A stretch of DNA of 64,000 nt. Source: Chelonoidis abingdonii. Taxonomy: Eukaryota; Chordata; Testudines; Testudinidae. The translations under genes were made by a program, and so were the position numbers. Positions 46,710-57,683 of the stretch are shown in pieces. Position 1 is the stretch's first letter. Every line of letters starts with the position of its first letter. The notes under the pieces are model-generated. The model had not been told where the DNA came from. It was given only the letters and a program-made list of their open reading frames with translations, and searched no databases. The stretch spans positions 96,342,012-96,406,011 of the forward strand of contig NC_133770.1 in NCBI RefSeq assembly GCF_003597395.2, read 5' to 3'.

Positions 46710-47224
46710 TGTGGTAGGGCCTTCAGTGGCCGGGCAGTCTAGTGGCTAGATCATTGGTTAGGGAGGGCTGAAGGGACCTGACCTCTCCTTCCTCAGGTCC
46801 TGGCCAGGGTCCTGTGACACTCATCCCTAAGCAGGGGAGATGGACCTTCCTCCCAGCTGTGAGGAGGGCTTCGGGGCCTGTTTTCCTGAGCTGCTTCCTA
46901 TGCAAGTCCTTTTAGTTTGGCATGTGGCCCTGTTAGTCCAGTTTTCCTGAAGTTAGGGTTTGTCTGCAGGTTCCCATTTGCAGGGGAAGACTTACTTGCC
47001 TCCAGTGGCTGCACTGGCAGGCAAGTTGCTGGTCTGTGCCTTCAGGTAGGCATACAGAGAGCTCCTGCCTGTTTGCCAGTCAGCCCTGACTGAGCCAAGC
47101 TCCCTTCTTTTCTCTCCCCTCCAGGCCTCGCATTGGCTGCAGGTATAACAGGGTGGGGCTAGCTGAACTCACAGTGTTCTTTCACCCCTACTGTGCCTGG
47201 ATGCAGTCTCTCTACTCCTTCACA
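46710..47224 (-). repeat. 3' LTR of the Ty3/gypsy element
   Basis: About 515 bp, collinear with 49170-49667 over its full length with scattered substitutions and small indels. Shared blocks include AGCAGGGGAGATGGACCTTC-type stretches, CAAGTCCTTTTAGTTT and GCCTCGCATTGGCTGCAGGT. It lies downstream in the element's own orientation. Confidence 0.9.
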
Positions 47225-47319
47225 CATTCCCTGCCTCCATGACCCCATTTGGGGTCTGCCCGCTCTAACTGCTGTCCACTATCCTGTGAAAAGAAGTCTG
47301 CATTCAGATGGGCTCTGGC

Positions 47320-48080
47320 CAGGGGTGAAAGTAACTTACAGGACTCACCAGTACTGCCAGAGTCTTGAGAGGGGCGTGGCCTCATCTGGAAGAGGTGTGG
47401 CCTCATCCGGAAGAGGCATGGCCTCTCAAGATTTAAAGGCCCTGGGGCACCGGCTGTGGCTGGGAGACCCAGTGCTTTTAAATCAACCAGGGGCTCCCAG
47501 CTGAAAAGTTGGCTGGGAGCCCCTTGGGGCTCGGGCAAATTAAAGGGCCTGGGGCTCCGGCTGCCAGGGGGAACCCCAAGCTTTGGGGGGCTGGGGCAGG
47601 GATTTAAAGGGCCCGGAGCTCCTGCCCCTGAGGGGAGCCCCAAACCCTTTAAATCTTGGCCCCATCCCGGCTGCCAGAGCCGCGGCGGGGATTCAAAGGG
47701 CTCTGGGCTGCCTGCAGCCCCAGGGAGCTCTGAGCCCTTTAAATCTCAGCCACTGTCGCCAGAATTTAAAGGGCTCTGGGCTGCCCACAGCTGCGGGGAG
47801 CTCTGAGCCCTTTAAATCCCGGCCGCAGCCGGGATTCAAAGGGCTCTGGGCTGCCCGCAGTGGCGGGAAGCTCTGAGCCCTTTAAATCTCAGCCGGGTTG
47901 GGATTCAAAGGACTCTGGGCTGCCCACAGCGGCGGGGAGCTCTGAGCCCTTTAAATCCGGCCCCTGCCCAGCCGCCGGAGCCCTTTCAATCCCCGCTGTG
48001 GAAGCTGGTTCAGTCCAGCATGGCGCACTGGCTCTTGCCGGTATGCTGGACCGGACCGGACCAGCTTACTTTCACCTCTG
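47320..48080. mobile_element. hAT element with 70-bp tandem repeats, nested in Ty3 element
   Basis: The left end CAGGGGTGAAAGTAACTTAC and the reverse complement of the right end, CAGAGGTGAAAGTAAGCTGG, are inverted repeats, and GCTCTGGC lies exactly on both sides (47312-47319, 48081-48088). The interior is made of units of about 70 bp, each with GAGCCCTTTAAATC (47732, 47804, 47874, 47943) and a CTGGGCTGCC block. Open frames across it are by-products of the repeat. There is no transposase. Confidence 0.9.
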
Positions 48081-48088
48081 GCTCTGGC

Positions 48089-48463
48089 TCTCCCGGCCTG
48101 ATGCTGGATGTGGAAGGAGAAGGGCTGGAGGGAAAGATACCACCTCATGATTCGGGAATTTGTGTCTTTCATGGCATGGCGCCAGCGGAGGGGGACATGG
48201 TCGGTAACAAGGGTGAAGTGCACACCCAGAAGATAATAACGGAGCGAGTCTATGGCTGGAGGGACTTCAGGACTGATGTCACATGTCTCGTAGGGAGGAA
48301 GATGCCGGCGTCTCTCACAATCCTGGGGTCCATCTTTTAGGGACATGGGGCTCTTGGTTGCAACCAGCCCTGAAGGGTATGTCATTATGGGGGACTTGCT
48401 GGTTAGGTAGTTCTCCATAAGCTGGATGGCATCCGTCATGGTGTCAGCATGATGCCGCAACAC
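48089..48463 (-). pseudogene. Ty3/gypsy reverse transcriptase-RNase H relic
   Basis: Contains SLRYYLLGVHFTLVTDHVPL followed by NSRIMRWYLSLQPFSFHIQH, the RNase H segment of gypsy-type pol. The catalytic YxDD part upstream is deleted. The frame runs into the nested hAT element at 48080, and beyond that element 47311-47225 holds the natural continuation to the 3' LTR. Confidence 0.8.
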
Positions 48464-48565
48464 TCACTCTCTTCCCCCAGGAGGCAGACAAACTGCTTGA
48501 GCAGGACCCGCTCAGCAACCTGCATCCCCATCTTTGCTTCTGATTTGAGCCATCTTCAGCGTGAG

Positions 48566-49065
48566 TCATGCAGCTTCTGAGCGACCAGGCTGGGTTGGGC
48601 CCCCCAGTGGGTACCGCTCCCCCCGGAAGTGTTGCCGGAAGGTTTCCTCTGAGATATCTAGGGTGTTGAGGATCACTGCCTGAACTTGGGCGTAGTCCTG
48701 GGTGGCGGTAGGGTCTAAAGCACGGTATGCAGTCTGTGCTACCCTGGTTAAGTACAGGGCAACACTGCAGCCCATTGGTCTCTGGGCCACCGGGCTAGTG
48801 CGGCCACTCTCTCGAAAGTCTCTAAGAAAGCTTCAGGATCATCATCAGGCCCTATTTTGGCAAGCCTGATAGGAGCGGGGTTAGACAGCTCTGCTTGAGC
48901 ACCAGGTCGCAAAATAGATGCCACCTGTTGGACCAGCTGCTGTTGTTGGGCTGCCAGTTCATGAACTAGCTGCTGCTGCTGCATGGCCATCTGCTGCTGG
49001 AGTTGTTGTTGTTTCTGTTGATGATGGGTGTTTTGCTCTGTCATCCATTTCAGCAGCTGCTCCAT
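48566..49065 (-). pseudogene. Ty3/gypsy gag relic (SCAN-like)
   Basis: It opens MEQLLKWMTEQNTHHQQKQQ and continues as a Gln-rich predicted coiled coil, then DDPEAFLETFERVAALARWP. A single-base shift near 48750-48790 moves the frame, and the second piece reads TAYRALDPTATQDYAQVQAV then TLDISEETFRQHFRGERYPL. This order matches the capsid region from which vertebrate SCAN domains are thought to derive. No zinc knuckle remains in this copy. It is interrupted and not functional. Confidence 0.75.
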
Positions 49066-49169
49066 CTCCAGTCAAGTGTTTGTCCTCAGGACTCTCTCTC
49101 TCTCCCTCTGTCGCTCTCTTTAAATTCCTTTCAGCAGGAACTAGGGCGATGTCCGCACTCTCCACCATT

Positions 49170-49667
49170 TGTGATAGGGCCTTCAGTGGCCAGGCAGCCT
49201 CGTGGCTAGATCATTGGTTAGGGAGGCTGAAGAGGGACCTGAGTTCTCCTACTGCCTCACTTACCCCAACGCAGGGGAGATGGACCTTCCTCTCAGCCGT
49301 GAGGAGGGCTTCAGGGCCTGTTTTCCTGGGCTGCTCCCTATTCAAGTCCTTTTAGTTTAGGGTGTGGCCCTGCTAGTCCAGTTTTCCCACAGTTGGGGCT
49401 TCTCTGCAGGTTCTCCTTAGCAGGGGAAGAATTACTTGCCTCCAGTGGCTGCGTTGGCAGGCAGGTTGCTGGCCTGTGCTTTCAGGCAGGCATATGGAGA
49501 GCTTCTGCCTCTTTGCCAGTCAGTCCCTGACTGAGCCAAGTTCCCTTCTTTTCTCCCCCCCTCCAGGCCTCGCATTGGCTGCAGGTATAACAGGGTGGGG
49601 CTAGCTGAACCCACAGGTGTTCTTTAACCCCTGCTGTGCTCGGCTACAGTCTCTCTGCTCCTTCACA
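49170..49667 (-). repeat. 5' LTR of the Ty3/gypsy element
   Basis: About 498 bp and the partner of 46710-47224. The element's promoter should lie here. The visible differences between the two LTRs indicate an old insertion. Confidence 0.9.
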
Positions 49668-49672
49668 CCCAG

Positions 49673-49910
49673 TCTTTTCAGACTCTCAGTAGAAGACTTT
49701 TCCCCAGCTTTCTGAATCCCCTGTAGTTCTGCAATATCCTTTTATTTATTTGTATACTGTATGCCCTAGGAGCCCCAACTGTGTGAGTTGCTGTACAAAC
49801 TCAAAGATAGCGTGGCTAGTACTGTACACAGTGTTGCAGATGTGGCCACACCATCGATTCATATGAAGGTATTATAATATTTTTCTTTACTATTTTCCAT
49901 CTCATTTCTT
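49673..49910 (-). mobile_element. CR1-clade LINE 3' region, part 2
   Basis: Continuation of 46215-46704 after the Ty3 insertion: AGTCTTTTCAGACTCTC, then CAGATGTGGCCACACCATCG and ATTCATATGAAGGTATTATA, the same order as in the LINE at 31915-33640. A short unrelated stretch (about 49740-49830) may be a further insertion. Confidence 0.6.
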
Positions 49911-49947
49911 ATGACTAACCCCATTGTCTTTAAGGGGACTATTAAAG

Positions 49948-50160
49948 GCCCCAATTCAGGAAAACGTCCCTATTCGGGAAAGCACTTAAAGATTTGCTCA
50001 AATCCATCCCTATTTAGGACAGAACATAAGCACATGCCTAAGTCCCATTGAAACACAAGACAGTGGGCTCTAAGCTTTAAAGTTCAGAATGTGCTTTAAG
50101 TGCTATCCTAAATAGGAATGAGTTTAAGCATGTTTTAAGTGTTTTTCTGAATCACATCTT
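49948..50160. repeat. Fold-back MITE-like repeat
   Basis: The left arm has GGCCCCAATTCAGGAAAACG and AAGCACTTAAAG; the right arm AAGCATGTTTTAAGTG and TTTTTCTGAATCACATC. The centre is CCCATTGAAACACAAG. The arms are inverted. Related elements lie at 61597-61709 and around the solo LTR at 60.2 kb. Confidence 0.7.
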
Positions 50161-52223
50161 AAATTAGAATGGATTATTAAAATTTGCTAGATTAGGCTCT
50201 ATATTATGGAACATCAAATGGCCCATAAAAAAACAGTAAAGAAAACAATGTAAATCTTTTTTTTACTGAAGAACTCCATTTCGTCATTTTTGGCAAAGTA
50301 ATTAATCTAATGTATGTCAAAAGAATAAAAGGTTGTATAACTTTTTATGAGTTTTCTAAGTAAAATCACAGAAATATGTAATCCCCTTAGTTGATTTAGC
50401 TTTGACTTTTCAGGTTTTGATTCTTTTCTTATATTTAAAATTTTCTTTTTAACTGAACTTCATAACTAACTGGAATAAAGCTGCCTGTTTCTTCCAGTTC
50501 AAAACTCCTATTGTCAAAGTTCCGTTTATAACTTGTTAATTAGATACCTGATACAGAAGGCTCACGCTCCTTGGAAAATAAAATCCAGTAAAATCTGAGA
50601 ACATTTTTAGTCAGTCTAAAAAATATTGCATTGACACAATATTAGATTACATGTACTGCCACATGTACATGTACAATACCATATTTGTACAATATATTGT
50701 AATCCTGCATCTTTGCCAGACATGTGAGATCAAATATGTTAATTACTGTTGTTGAAGTCAGATACACCAGAAGAAAAACACAAGTCTGAAATTACTGAAA
50801 CATCATGGGAAAGAGGAACGGAGTTCCCAGAAATATACCCCCAAAAAATGAATGCTTCACAGTTAGGAAGTGAGTTGGCCAGAGATATCCAAAAGCAGAT
50901 GAAGTAGTCTTGACCTGAAGAAATTATTTACCATCTGTCTGAATGTCTATCCAACAGCATTTTTTTCTCCTCTACAATGTTCTTATTTAAAATAAAAATG
51001 TTGCTCAGATTAGCTGTTGCTATCATCATTTAATGAAATAGGCTTGTGAAATACACTGATCAATATTTTGTTTAGACAACTGATTTGTAAAAAGAAGCAA
51101 TATTTCTATGAAAGTTGTGGTATACATTATCAAACAGGGCATTAGAAAGCAAAAGAATTAACGATTTAGAGCTACCTGTAGGTTTTGGTATATTCATCAG
51201 CATAGAAGCATTTGTTTTTTAAAAAGTGAATTTCCTATCGCTTCTAGTTGTGAAGAAGGCTTTCACAATGCTTTTAAATCAATTGCACCGATGATCTTTT
51301 TGAAAATGCAGAAAGACAAATCTAAACAATGCCATCAAGACAGAGGTAGATTAGCCACACTTCCAGTTATCTCAGTGGAGTTGAAAAAAATTAATTTGAA
51401 TTCATTTGCAACAATTTAAAATGATGTTGTTCACATCTGAACAATACATCAGCAATAATAATAATAATAATAATACATAACATTCTGCCTTTCACCTTCC
51501 AAATGCTTTGCAAACATTATTAGCTAATATAAAGCCTGATTGAAGTGACAGGGAGATTTATGTTCACCAAAGAAGTAAACACTACATACATACCGTAATC
51601 TACTGGTTTAAGTCATATAAAAAGGGATCGTAAAGGCTGTTAACAGAGTCCCTTTAAGTACATAACATAAAGTAGGGGAGAGGAAGGGAAATCTAAGCCA
51701 GAAAGACAGTAACTGGACTAAGTAGCTCCTTATAAATTATATTTGAAGGTGAGGTATAAAGGATTTGTGGGGTTGTTTTAAGAAACTAAGAAATGAAATT
51801 ATTAACAGAATAATAGTAATTGTAGATAAAGATTCCAACTACATTTACTTTTTAAAAAACAAAATATTTGAAAAATCAGTTTTTATTTATCTGCAAAGAC
51901 CTACTTTTAGGAATCCATGTTTCCCCTTAAAAACTGGTGACATCTCCAGCACCTAAAACAACTAAAGGGAGTGCCTTTAGGACTTGGCAGGTAAGTAAAG
52001 GAGGAAATAGTTTTCAAATATTTTGTTTTAAAATATGCCAGGTTGTCATTTTTAAATCTATGCACATTTTGTTATTAATGTTGACTGGTAAACAGTTCTT
52101 TTTGTAAAATAACAATTTAGCAGTTCACTTTCAATAATGTGTAATGAAATACAAGCCCTGCAAAACTGCAGTGTACCTTATATTCATTGTGTGGAGGCAT
52201 ACAGACATACACAGAAGCAATCC
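50161..52223. other. Intron sequence, no gene
   Basis: AT-rich intron with an (AAT)7 microsatellite at 51454-51474. No other feature recognised. Confidence 0.65.
51454..51474. repeat. (AAT)7 microsatellite
   Basis: Seven consecutive AAT units. Confidence 0.9.
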
Positions 52224-52319
52224 TCAGGCCAGGTCTACACTGCGACTTTAAATCGGTTTAATGGCCGATATACCGATTTAACGCTGTATCCGTTCACACG
52301 ACGTCGTCATTAATATCGA

Positions 52320-54690
52320 GTTACCACAGTCCACAGCAGTCTCTGAAAATTATTTGCATTATTGGCAGAGCTCCCAATGTCTGTAGGGTCAAACACAGTG
52401 TCTGGCGTGGTTCAGGGAACAGCTCCTCAGTTTCTTTCCCCCCCCCCACAACGTGAAAAAAAAGGGTAAGAAATCATTCCTTGACTACTTTCTATGTCAC
52501 CCTATGTGTACTGAATGCTGCTGGTAGACGGGACGCTACAGCACTGAAGAGCAGTATCCGCTCCTCTCCATCTCCTCCTCTCTGGTGGTAGACGGTGCTG
52601 CAGACTGCCCACCATCCAGGAGAACCGCCTAAATTTCAACATCGAGGGCAACATTGCTACCGCTAGCAGTAGATAGGACAGAACGGCTAATAACAAGCTT
52701 AATCATTGAAACTTGGGGCTGAAAATTTTTGCAATCACAATTGGGATTGACTCGCTTGGCAATGAGTCAATTCCTCCCTTATGGTGTCTAAAAATAGAGT
52801 CCATTCTGCCTGGACTGTCATAGCCCCGGGAGGCTGCCTCCAAGTGCCTCCCCCCGACATCATTTTTTTCTCTCACTAACAAGTCTCTGTTTCTTATTCT
52901 GGTATTCCTTAAACTTCATGACACAAACGGGGGAGGGGCACTGACACGGTAGCCCAGGAAGGTTGAGGGAGGAGGGAAAGCAACGGGTGCGCTTCTTGCA
53001 GGGGCAACCCCTGTGAATACTGACACGGAGCACCTGTGCTCTCTGATACACTGGATCTCTGTTACACTTGCCTATTATTCTAGGCAGGACAGTGCACCAC
53101 TGACCGCTCTGGTCCGCAATCCGAACTCGGATGCGGAGTGCCGGTAAACAGGGAAATCCCCGAGAGCTTTACAGTGACATTTCCTGCTTTCACGTGTCCA
53201 GCTCTGATCACCACGGGTGGCGATGCAGTTCAAATGCAAAAGTAGCTCCTGCATTGAACCTTACGGGAGATAGCAGAGATGTCTGATCGCTGTATGGTGA
53301 GACAAATCTGTTTTATCAGAGCTCCGTTAAAGAACAGGAAATGCCAAAGCGTTTGAAAAATAAACTACAGGATACACAGCGGTGCGTGACAACAGTAACG
53401 GGAAGCCAGACACTCAAACGGATGGTCATGGAGGGAGGGAGGGGGTAATGAGGACTACAGCTACCAGTCTCCACAGCGGTCTCTGAAAACTATTTGCATT
53501 TTTGGCTGCGCGCCCAATGTCTGCAGCGTAATACACGGTGTCTTGCGTGGTTCACGGAACAGCTCGTCAGTTTTTTTCCCCCCCTCCAGCACGGTAAAAA
53601 AAAGTGAAATAAATAATTCCTTGAGTACTGTAAATGTCACCCTCTGTGTACTGAATGCTGCTGGCAGACGCGATGCTGCTGCGGTGAAGAGCAGTATCCG
53701 CTCCTCTGCCCCTCCCCAGGGGTAGACGGCCGCCCAGTGAGTGCTCCTGGCTGAGTGTGGCCGGGGGCTCCGGGGTGAAAATGGGAATGACTCCCTTTTT
53801 CTGACAGTGGATGGTACAGAACGCCTGGTAACTGTCTTCATCTTATCACCTGGGGGCTGAGCTTCATCAGACCCCTCCTCTCTTGCGTAAAGAAAAGATT
53901 CTGAACTGCATGGACTGTCATAGCCCATGGTGGCTCCCTCCCCCTCATTTGATCTCAGTAACTACTACTCTGTGATTCTTATTCATGCATTCTTCATAAC
54001 ATCATGCCAACAATGGGTGGGGGGGGCACTGCTGTGGTAGCCCAGGTAGGTGGGAAGCAACGGTTGCGTTACTTGCAGCGGCTCCTCTGTGAATACTGAC
54101 GCGGAGCAGCTGCGCTGTGCTACACTGATTTTAATACACTGTATCCTATTCTTGTCTGGACTGACTCTATTTTTATTAACCGTAAAGGGCAGGATTGACT
54201 CAGTCCCAAGTGAGTTAATCCCCATTTTCCTTTCAAAAATTTACACAGGGTTATTATCCGTTCTGTCCCATTTACTGGTGAGTGTAACAAAAAGAGATGA
54301 GAGGTAACAGTTTCTGCTGTCTACAGTAGTACTGTACCATCTACCACCAGGAAGGGGGAGGAGCGGATTTTCAAGTAGCAATAATCACACCTCAGATTAA
54401 CTTCATTGGTTATGATACTGCCACTGTGCAAAGCTCTAATGCTCTTCAGTGCTGCAGATTCGCCTCTATCAGTAGCATTCAGTACAAAGAGGGTGACATT
54501 GTAAGTACTCAAGGATTGCTTTATTTAACTTTCATTTCTCGTGCTGGGGTAGGGGAAGGAAACTGAATAGCTGTTCCGTGAACCATAAAAGACACCGTGT
54601 TGTAAGCTACAGACACTGGGCGCTAAGCCAAGAATGCAAATAGTTTTACGAGACTGCTGAGGACTGTGGGATAGCGGGAGTCCTCAGCAC
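52320..54690. repeat. Tandem and inverted modules inside the Harbinger element
   Basis: 52320-53130 and about 53455-54135 are direct copies offset by roughly 1.1 kb: both contain AATGTCTG(T/C)AG, GAACAGCTC(C/G)TCAG, GAAGAGCAGTATCCGCTCCT and TGTGAATACTGAC(A/G)CGGAG. Around 54334-54690 the first part recurs in inverse orientation (GCTGTTCCGTGAACC, GACACTGGGCGC). No coding role is evident. Confidence 0.75.
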
Positions 54691-55211
54691 CCCCTTTCCG
54701 TCCTCCATGATCCCCGGCCCCTGATGCTAATGTTAATGGTCACGGGGGGTTCTGGGTAAATGTCGTCAGTCAGTCATTCCTTGCTCCGGGAAAACATCAG
54801 CAGACAGTCCTTTCGCACATTTTTCTCCTGGATTGCCCTTGCAGAAACAATAGCACGGCAGCACTAGAGACCGTCGGCTTTTTGTTTTTCCCGTCACCAT
54901 TTGTGTACTAGATGCCGTGGAGACAGAGGCGACACTCGAGCGCTACACACCAGCATTCAATTGCTTTTGCAATGATAGCAGAGATGGTTACCAGTCGTTC
55001 TGTACCGTCTACTGCCAGAGAAAAACTGGCAATGACATGACGGTTATCTCTCCTTCTCTGAACTGTCCGCTGCTATCATGAGTGCCCCTGGCTAAAATCA
55101 GCCGGGGGCGCAACGCAAAAGCAAACTTGGGATTGACTCACTGGCCACTGAGTCAATCCCTCCCTTATGCTGTCTAAAAATAGAGTCAGTCCTGACTACA
55201 AGAAGAGTCAA

Positions 55212-55328
55212 AGCAGCAGAGAATCCTGTGGCACCTTATAGACTAACAGACGTCTGTTAGTCTATAAGGTGCCACAGGATTCTCTGCTGCTTTTACAGAT
55301 CCAGACTAACACGGCTACTCCTCTGAAG
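55212..55328. mobile_element. Penelope-derived insertion containing a perfect 82-bp palindrome
   Basis: A 117-bp insertion with GAAGAGTCAA on both sides (55202-55211 and 55329-55338). Positions 55211-55292 form a perfect palindrome: the 41-nt left arm equals the reverse complement of the right arm, with AGACGTCT at the centre (55248-55255). The palindrome is made from the terminal repeat of the Penelope element at 33791, and the tail adds GATCCAGACTAACACGGCTA as at 42515-42721. Confidence 0.9.
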
Positions 55329-55834
55329 GAAGAGTCAAGTGTATTAGAAGAGCGCAGCTACTCCGTGGCTGTATTAACAGGGGGTTCCCCCGGCAAGAAC
55401 CGCAACCATTGCTTCACCTCTCTCCCAACCCTCCGCAGCTACCGGCAGGGCCCACCCCCCATTTCTGTCATGCAGTCGTGAGGAATACAAGAATAAGAAA
55501 CATAGACTTATTCGTGACATAAACCGGGGGGGGGGGGGGCACTTGGAGGCAGGCAGTCGTGGCTATGACAGTCCAGGCAGGACATACTCAATTTTTAGAA
55601 ACCAGAAGGGAGCGATTGACTCTGCCCCAAGTGAGCCACTCCCAATTTGGGTTTCAGAACCATTGTCACAGGGGCACTCATGATAGCATCGGACACTAAA
55701 CTGTGATGCACTGGCCAGGTAAACAGGAAAAAGCCTGAATCCCCGCGAACTTTTGAATTCCATTTCCTGATTGTCCACCGTGAGGGTCAGCACACACACA
55801 GGTGACCACACAGAGCTCATTTGCACTCGTCACA

Positions 55835-56386
55835 ATGCAGTCTCCTGATAATCGAAGAAGAGCGCCAGCTTGGACCACACAGGAGGTTCTGGATCTGATC
55901 GCTATCTGGGGTGAGGACTCAGTGCTCACAGCACTGCGTTCCAAAAGACGAAATGAAAAAGTTTTTGAAAGAATTTCAAAGTCTATGGCTGATAAAGGGC
56001 ACAGCAGAGACTCCCTTCAGTGCCGAGTGAAAGTGAAGGAACTTAGACAGGGTTACCAGAAAGCCAGAGAAGCAAACGGAAGGTCAGGCTCTGAGCCGAA
56101 AACATGCCGCTTCTATGCTGAACTACATGCAATTTTGGGGTTCAGCGCTACCAGTGCCCCACCCCTGTCCGTGGATTCAGACTTTGGGATTGAAATATCA
56201 AGTGTTTCTGAGGATGTAGCCGAGGGGGAAGATGGAGACGAATTTGAGGATGAAGATGACCGTGGTGATAGCACACAGCAGTCCGTAAACCCCAACAGCC
56301 AGGATCTTTTTGAGACCCAAGAATTACACAGTCCCTGCGCTCCCAAGCGAGAAGCCCAGACAGTGAAGCCATGGAAGCGACCTCCG
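55835..56386 (+). CDS. Harbinger Myb/SANT-like DNA-binding protein, exon A
   Basis: The accessory protein of PIF/Harbinger elements binds transposon ends and helps the transposase enter the nucleus. The frame is open from 55802; I prefer the in-frame ATG at 55835 (MQSPDNRRRAPAWTTQEV) because relatives start MQS just before the domain. The Myb/SANT-like trihelix covers about the first 95 residues, with the tryptophan in APAWTTQEV, then DLIAIWG, QCRVKVKELRQGYQKAREAN and CRFYAELHAILG. An acidic stretch follows (EDVAEGEDGDEFEDEDD). A consensus donor CCG|GTAAGT ends the exon at 56386, phase 0; the open frame beyond is probably intronic. The host gene lies on the same strand, but this is a transposon gene. 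Confidence 0.8.
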
Positions 56387-57335
56387 GTAAGTGTCCCTTC
56401 ATTCTGTACCAAACACGGATTAAAACAAGACGGTTTTTTAGATCGCATTGACACCAGGGCTTTTGCTGCAGTCGCAGCCATTACTGTTACAGGAAAATTT
56501 CGTTAACATGTCTGGGGATGGAGCGAAAATCCTCCAAATTAATCTCCATGAATCGATCGTGGAGGAACTCAAAAACCCTTATGCTATATGAGAACATTTC
56601 TGGCAAGACAGCCTTCTCCGTTCCCCCATAGTAGGTAACTTTTCAACGCCATGCATTTTGCAAGACATTTGGTACTGCAGGCATTGAAGGCATTGCACTG
56701 AAGGCATTGCATAAACAAACGATCTGCCTCCTGCGGTGCTATTGTCAGGAGAGAGATATCATCCATTGTTACCTTGTAGAACATCAGGAATGTAAATAGG
56801 GGGCAGACATGGCGATTTTGCTACTGGCCAGAGCGGGGGGATGGGAGGAGGGATAGCGACGAGTTTTCAGCGTCTGGCAAGCAGGATTCTTCCCTGCTAC
56901 CAGCAACGCGCTGCGGGGGGTGATGTAGGGTGATCACTAGCAGCGATCGTATATGATAGGAGCCATGCGCTGTTGGTGGATGTGAAAGAGGGGGGTTTGG
57001 GCTTTGCAGGTTCCTCTTAACAGGAGCAAGGCATCATATAGATCACTGTGTATATGAACGGCGGAGAAGTCAAAATTTTAAAGCCTCACTTACCATCGCG
57101 CGTGGACGTACGGTTGGCCGTACCTGCGTCTGTGTGTGTGCCACACCAGTCACACAGACACTGAATATTTAAACGATACAAAATGCGACCTTGTATAGAG
57201 ATCACATGTGCTCTGTAAGGGATAGTGTTCTATGTGAAAGAGTACTATCATTGCTCTGTAAAAGGTATCTTTCCACATACTTATCACCCTGGTTTGCCTT
57301 CCCCATGCAGCTGCACATTTCTCTGAAGTCCCCCT

Positions 57336-57683
57336 ATGCCATCACGAGGGCGTGCTGTGATACGGCGGAGGAAGAAGAAGACGCGAGATGAAATGTTCAC
57401 AGAAATTATTGAAGTAACACGCAATGAGAGGGATAAACAGAATGATTGGAAGGATGTGGTAGCAAAGTACAGGAAAGATGCCAGTGAACGATCTGAGAGG
57501 GCTAGGCAGGAAGACCAGCGTTGGAGAGAAGCAACGCTGGATCTGCTGCGTTCTCAAACTGAAATCCTCCAACGCATGGTGGATCTTCAGGAAGAGCAGC
57601 ACAGTAGCAGAGTGTGCCGCTGCAGCCCCTGTATAACCTCCCTGCAAGCCCACGTCCCATATCTCCCTCACCCAGACGTGTAA
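57336..57683 (+). CDS. Harbinger Myb-like protein, exon B (coiled coil)
   Basis: The basic stretch IRRRKKKTRDEMFTEIIE is followed by a long charged helix (RNERDKQNDWKDVVAKY, RQEDQRWREATLDLLRSQTE, LQRMVDLQEEQ), typical of the C-terminus of these Myb-like proteins; the stop is at 57681-57683. The likely acceptor is CCCATGCAG ending near 57309, but joining it to exon A in phase 0 puts the frame one base off this reading. So either the acceptor differs or one base was lost. I set the start at the first ATG of the open frame for lack of a proven splice site. Confidence 0.65.
   Translation: MPSRGRAVIRRRKKKTRDEMFTEIIEVTRNERDKQNDWKDVVAKYRKDASERSERARQEDQRWREATLDLLRSQTEILQRMVDLQEEQHSSRVCRCSPCITSLQAHVPYLPHPDV

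Larger units (their letters stand above)
46710..49667 (-). mobile_element. Ty3/gypsy LTR retrotransposon (internally deleted)
   Basis: Two direct repeats of about 500 bp, 46710-47224 and 49170-49667, each read TGTGAAGGAG...TATCACA (or ...ACCACA) on the minus strand, so they have TG/CA ends. CCCAG flanks both sides (46705-46709, 49668-49672), a 5-bp target duplication. Between them lie a gag relic (49065-48566) and a reverse transcriptase-RNase H relic (48463-48089), in the same orientation as the LTRs. Protease, most of the reverse transcriptase and integrase are missing, so a large internal deletion has occurred. A hAT element is nested at 47320-48080. Confidence 0.88.

Noticed and set aside
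47193..48150. Open frames of about 100-143 codons with repeated FKS or LPAA-like phrases
   Set aside because: They are translations of the 70-bp tandem repeat inside a hAT element.
48918..49355. 145-codon plus-strand open frame
   Set aside because: It is antisense to the gag relic and runs into the LTR.
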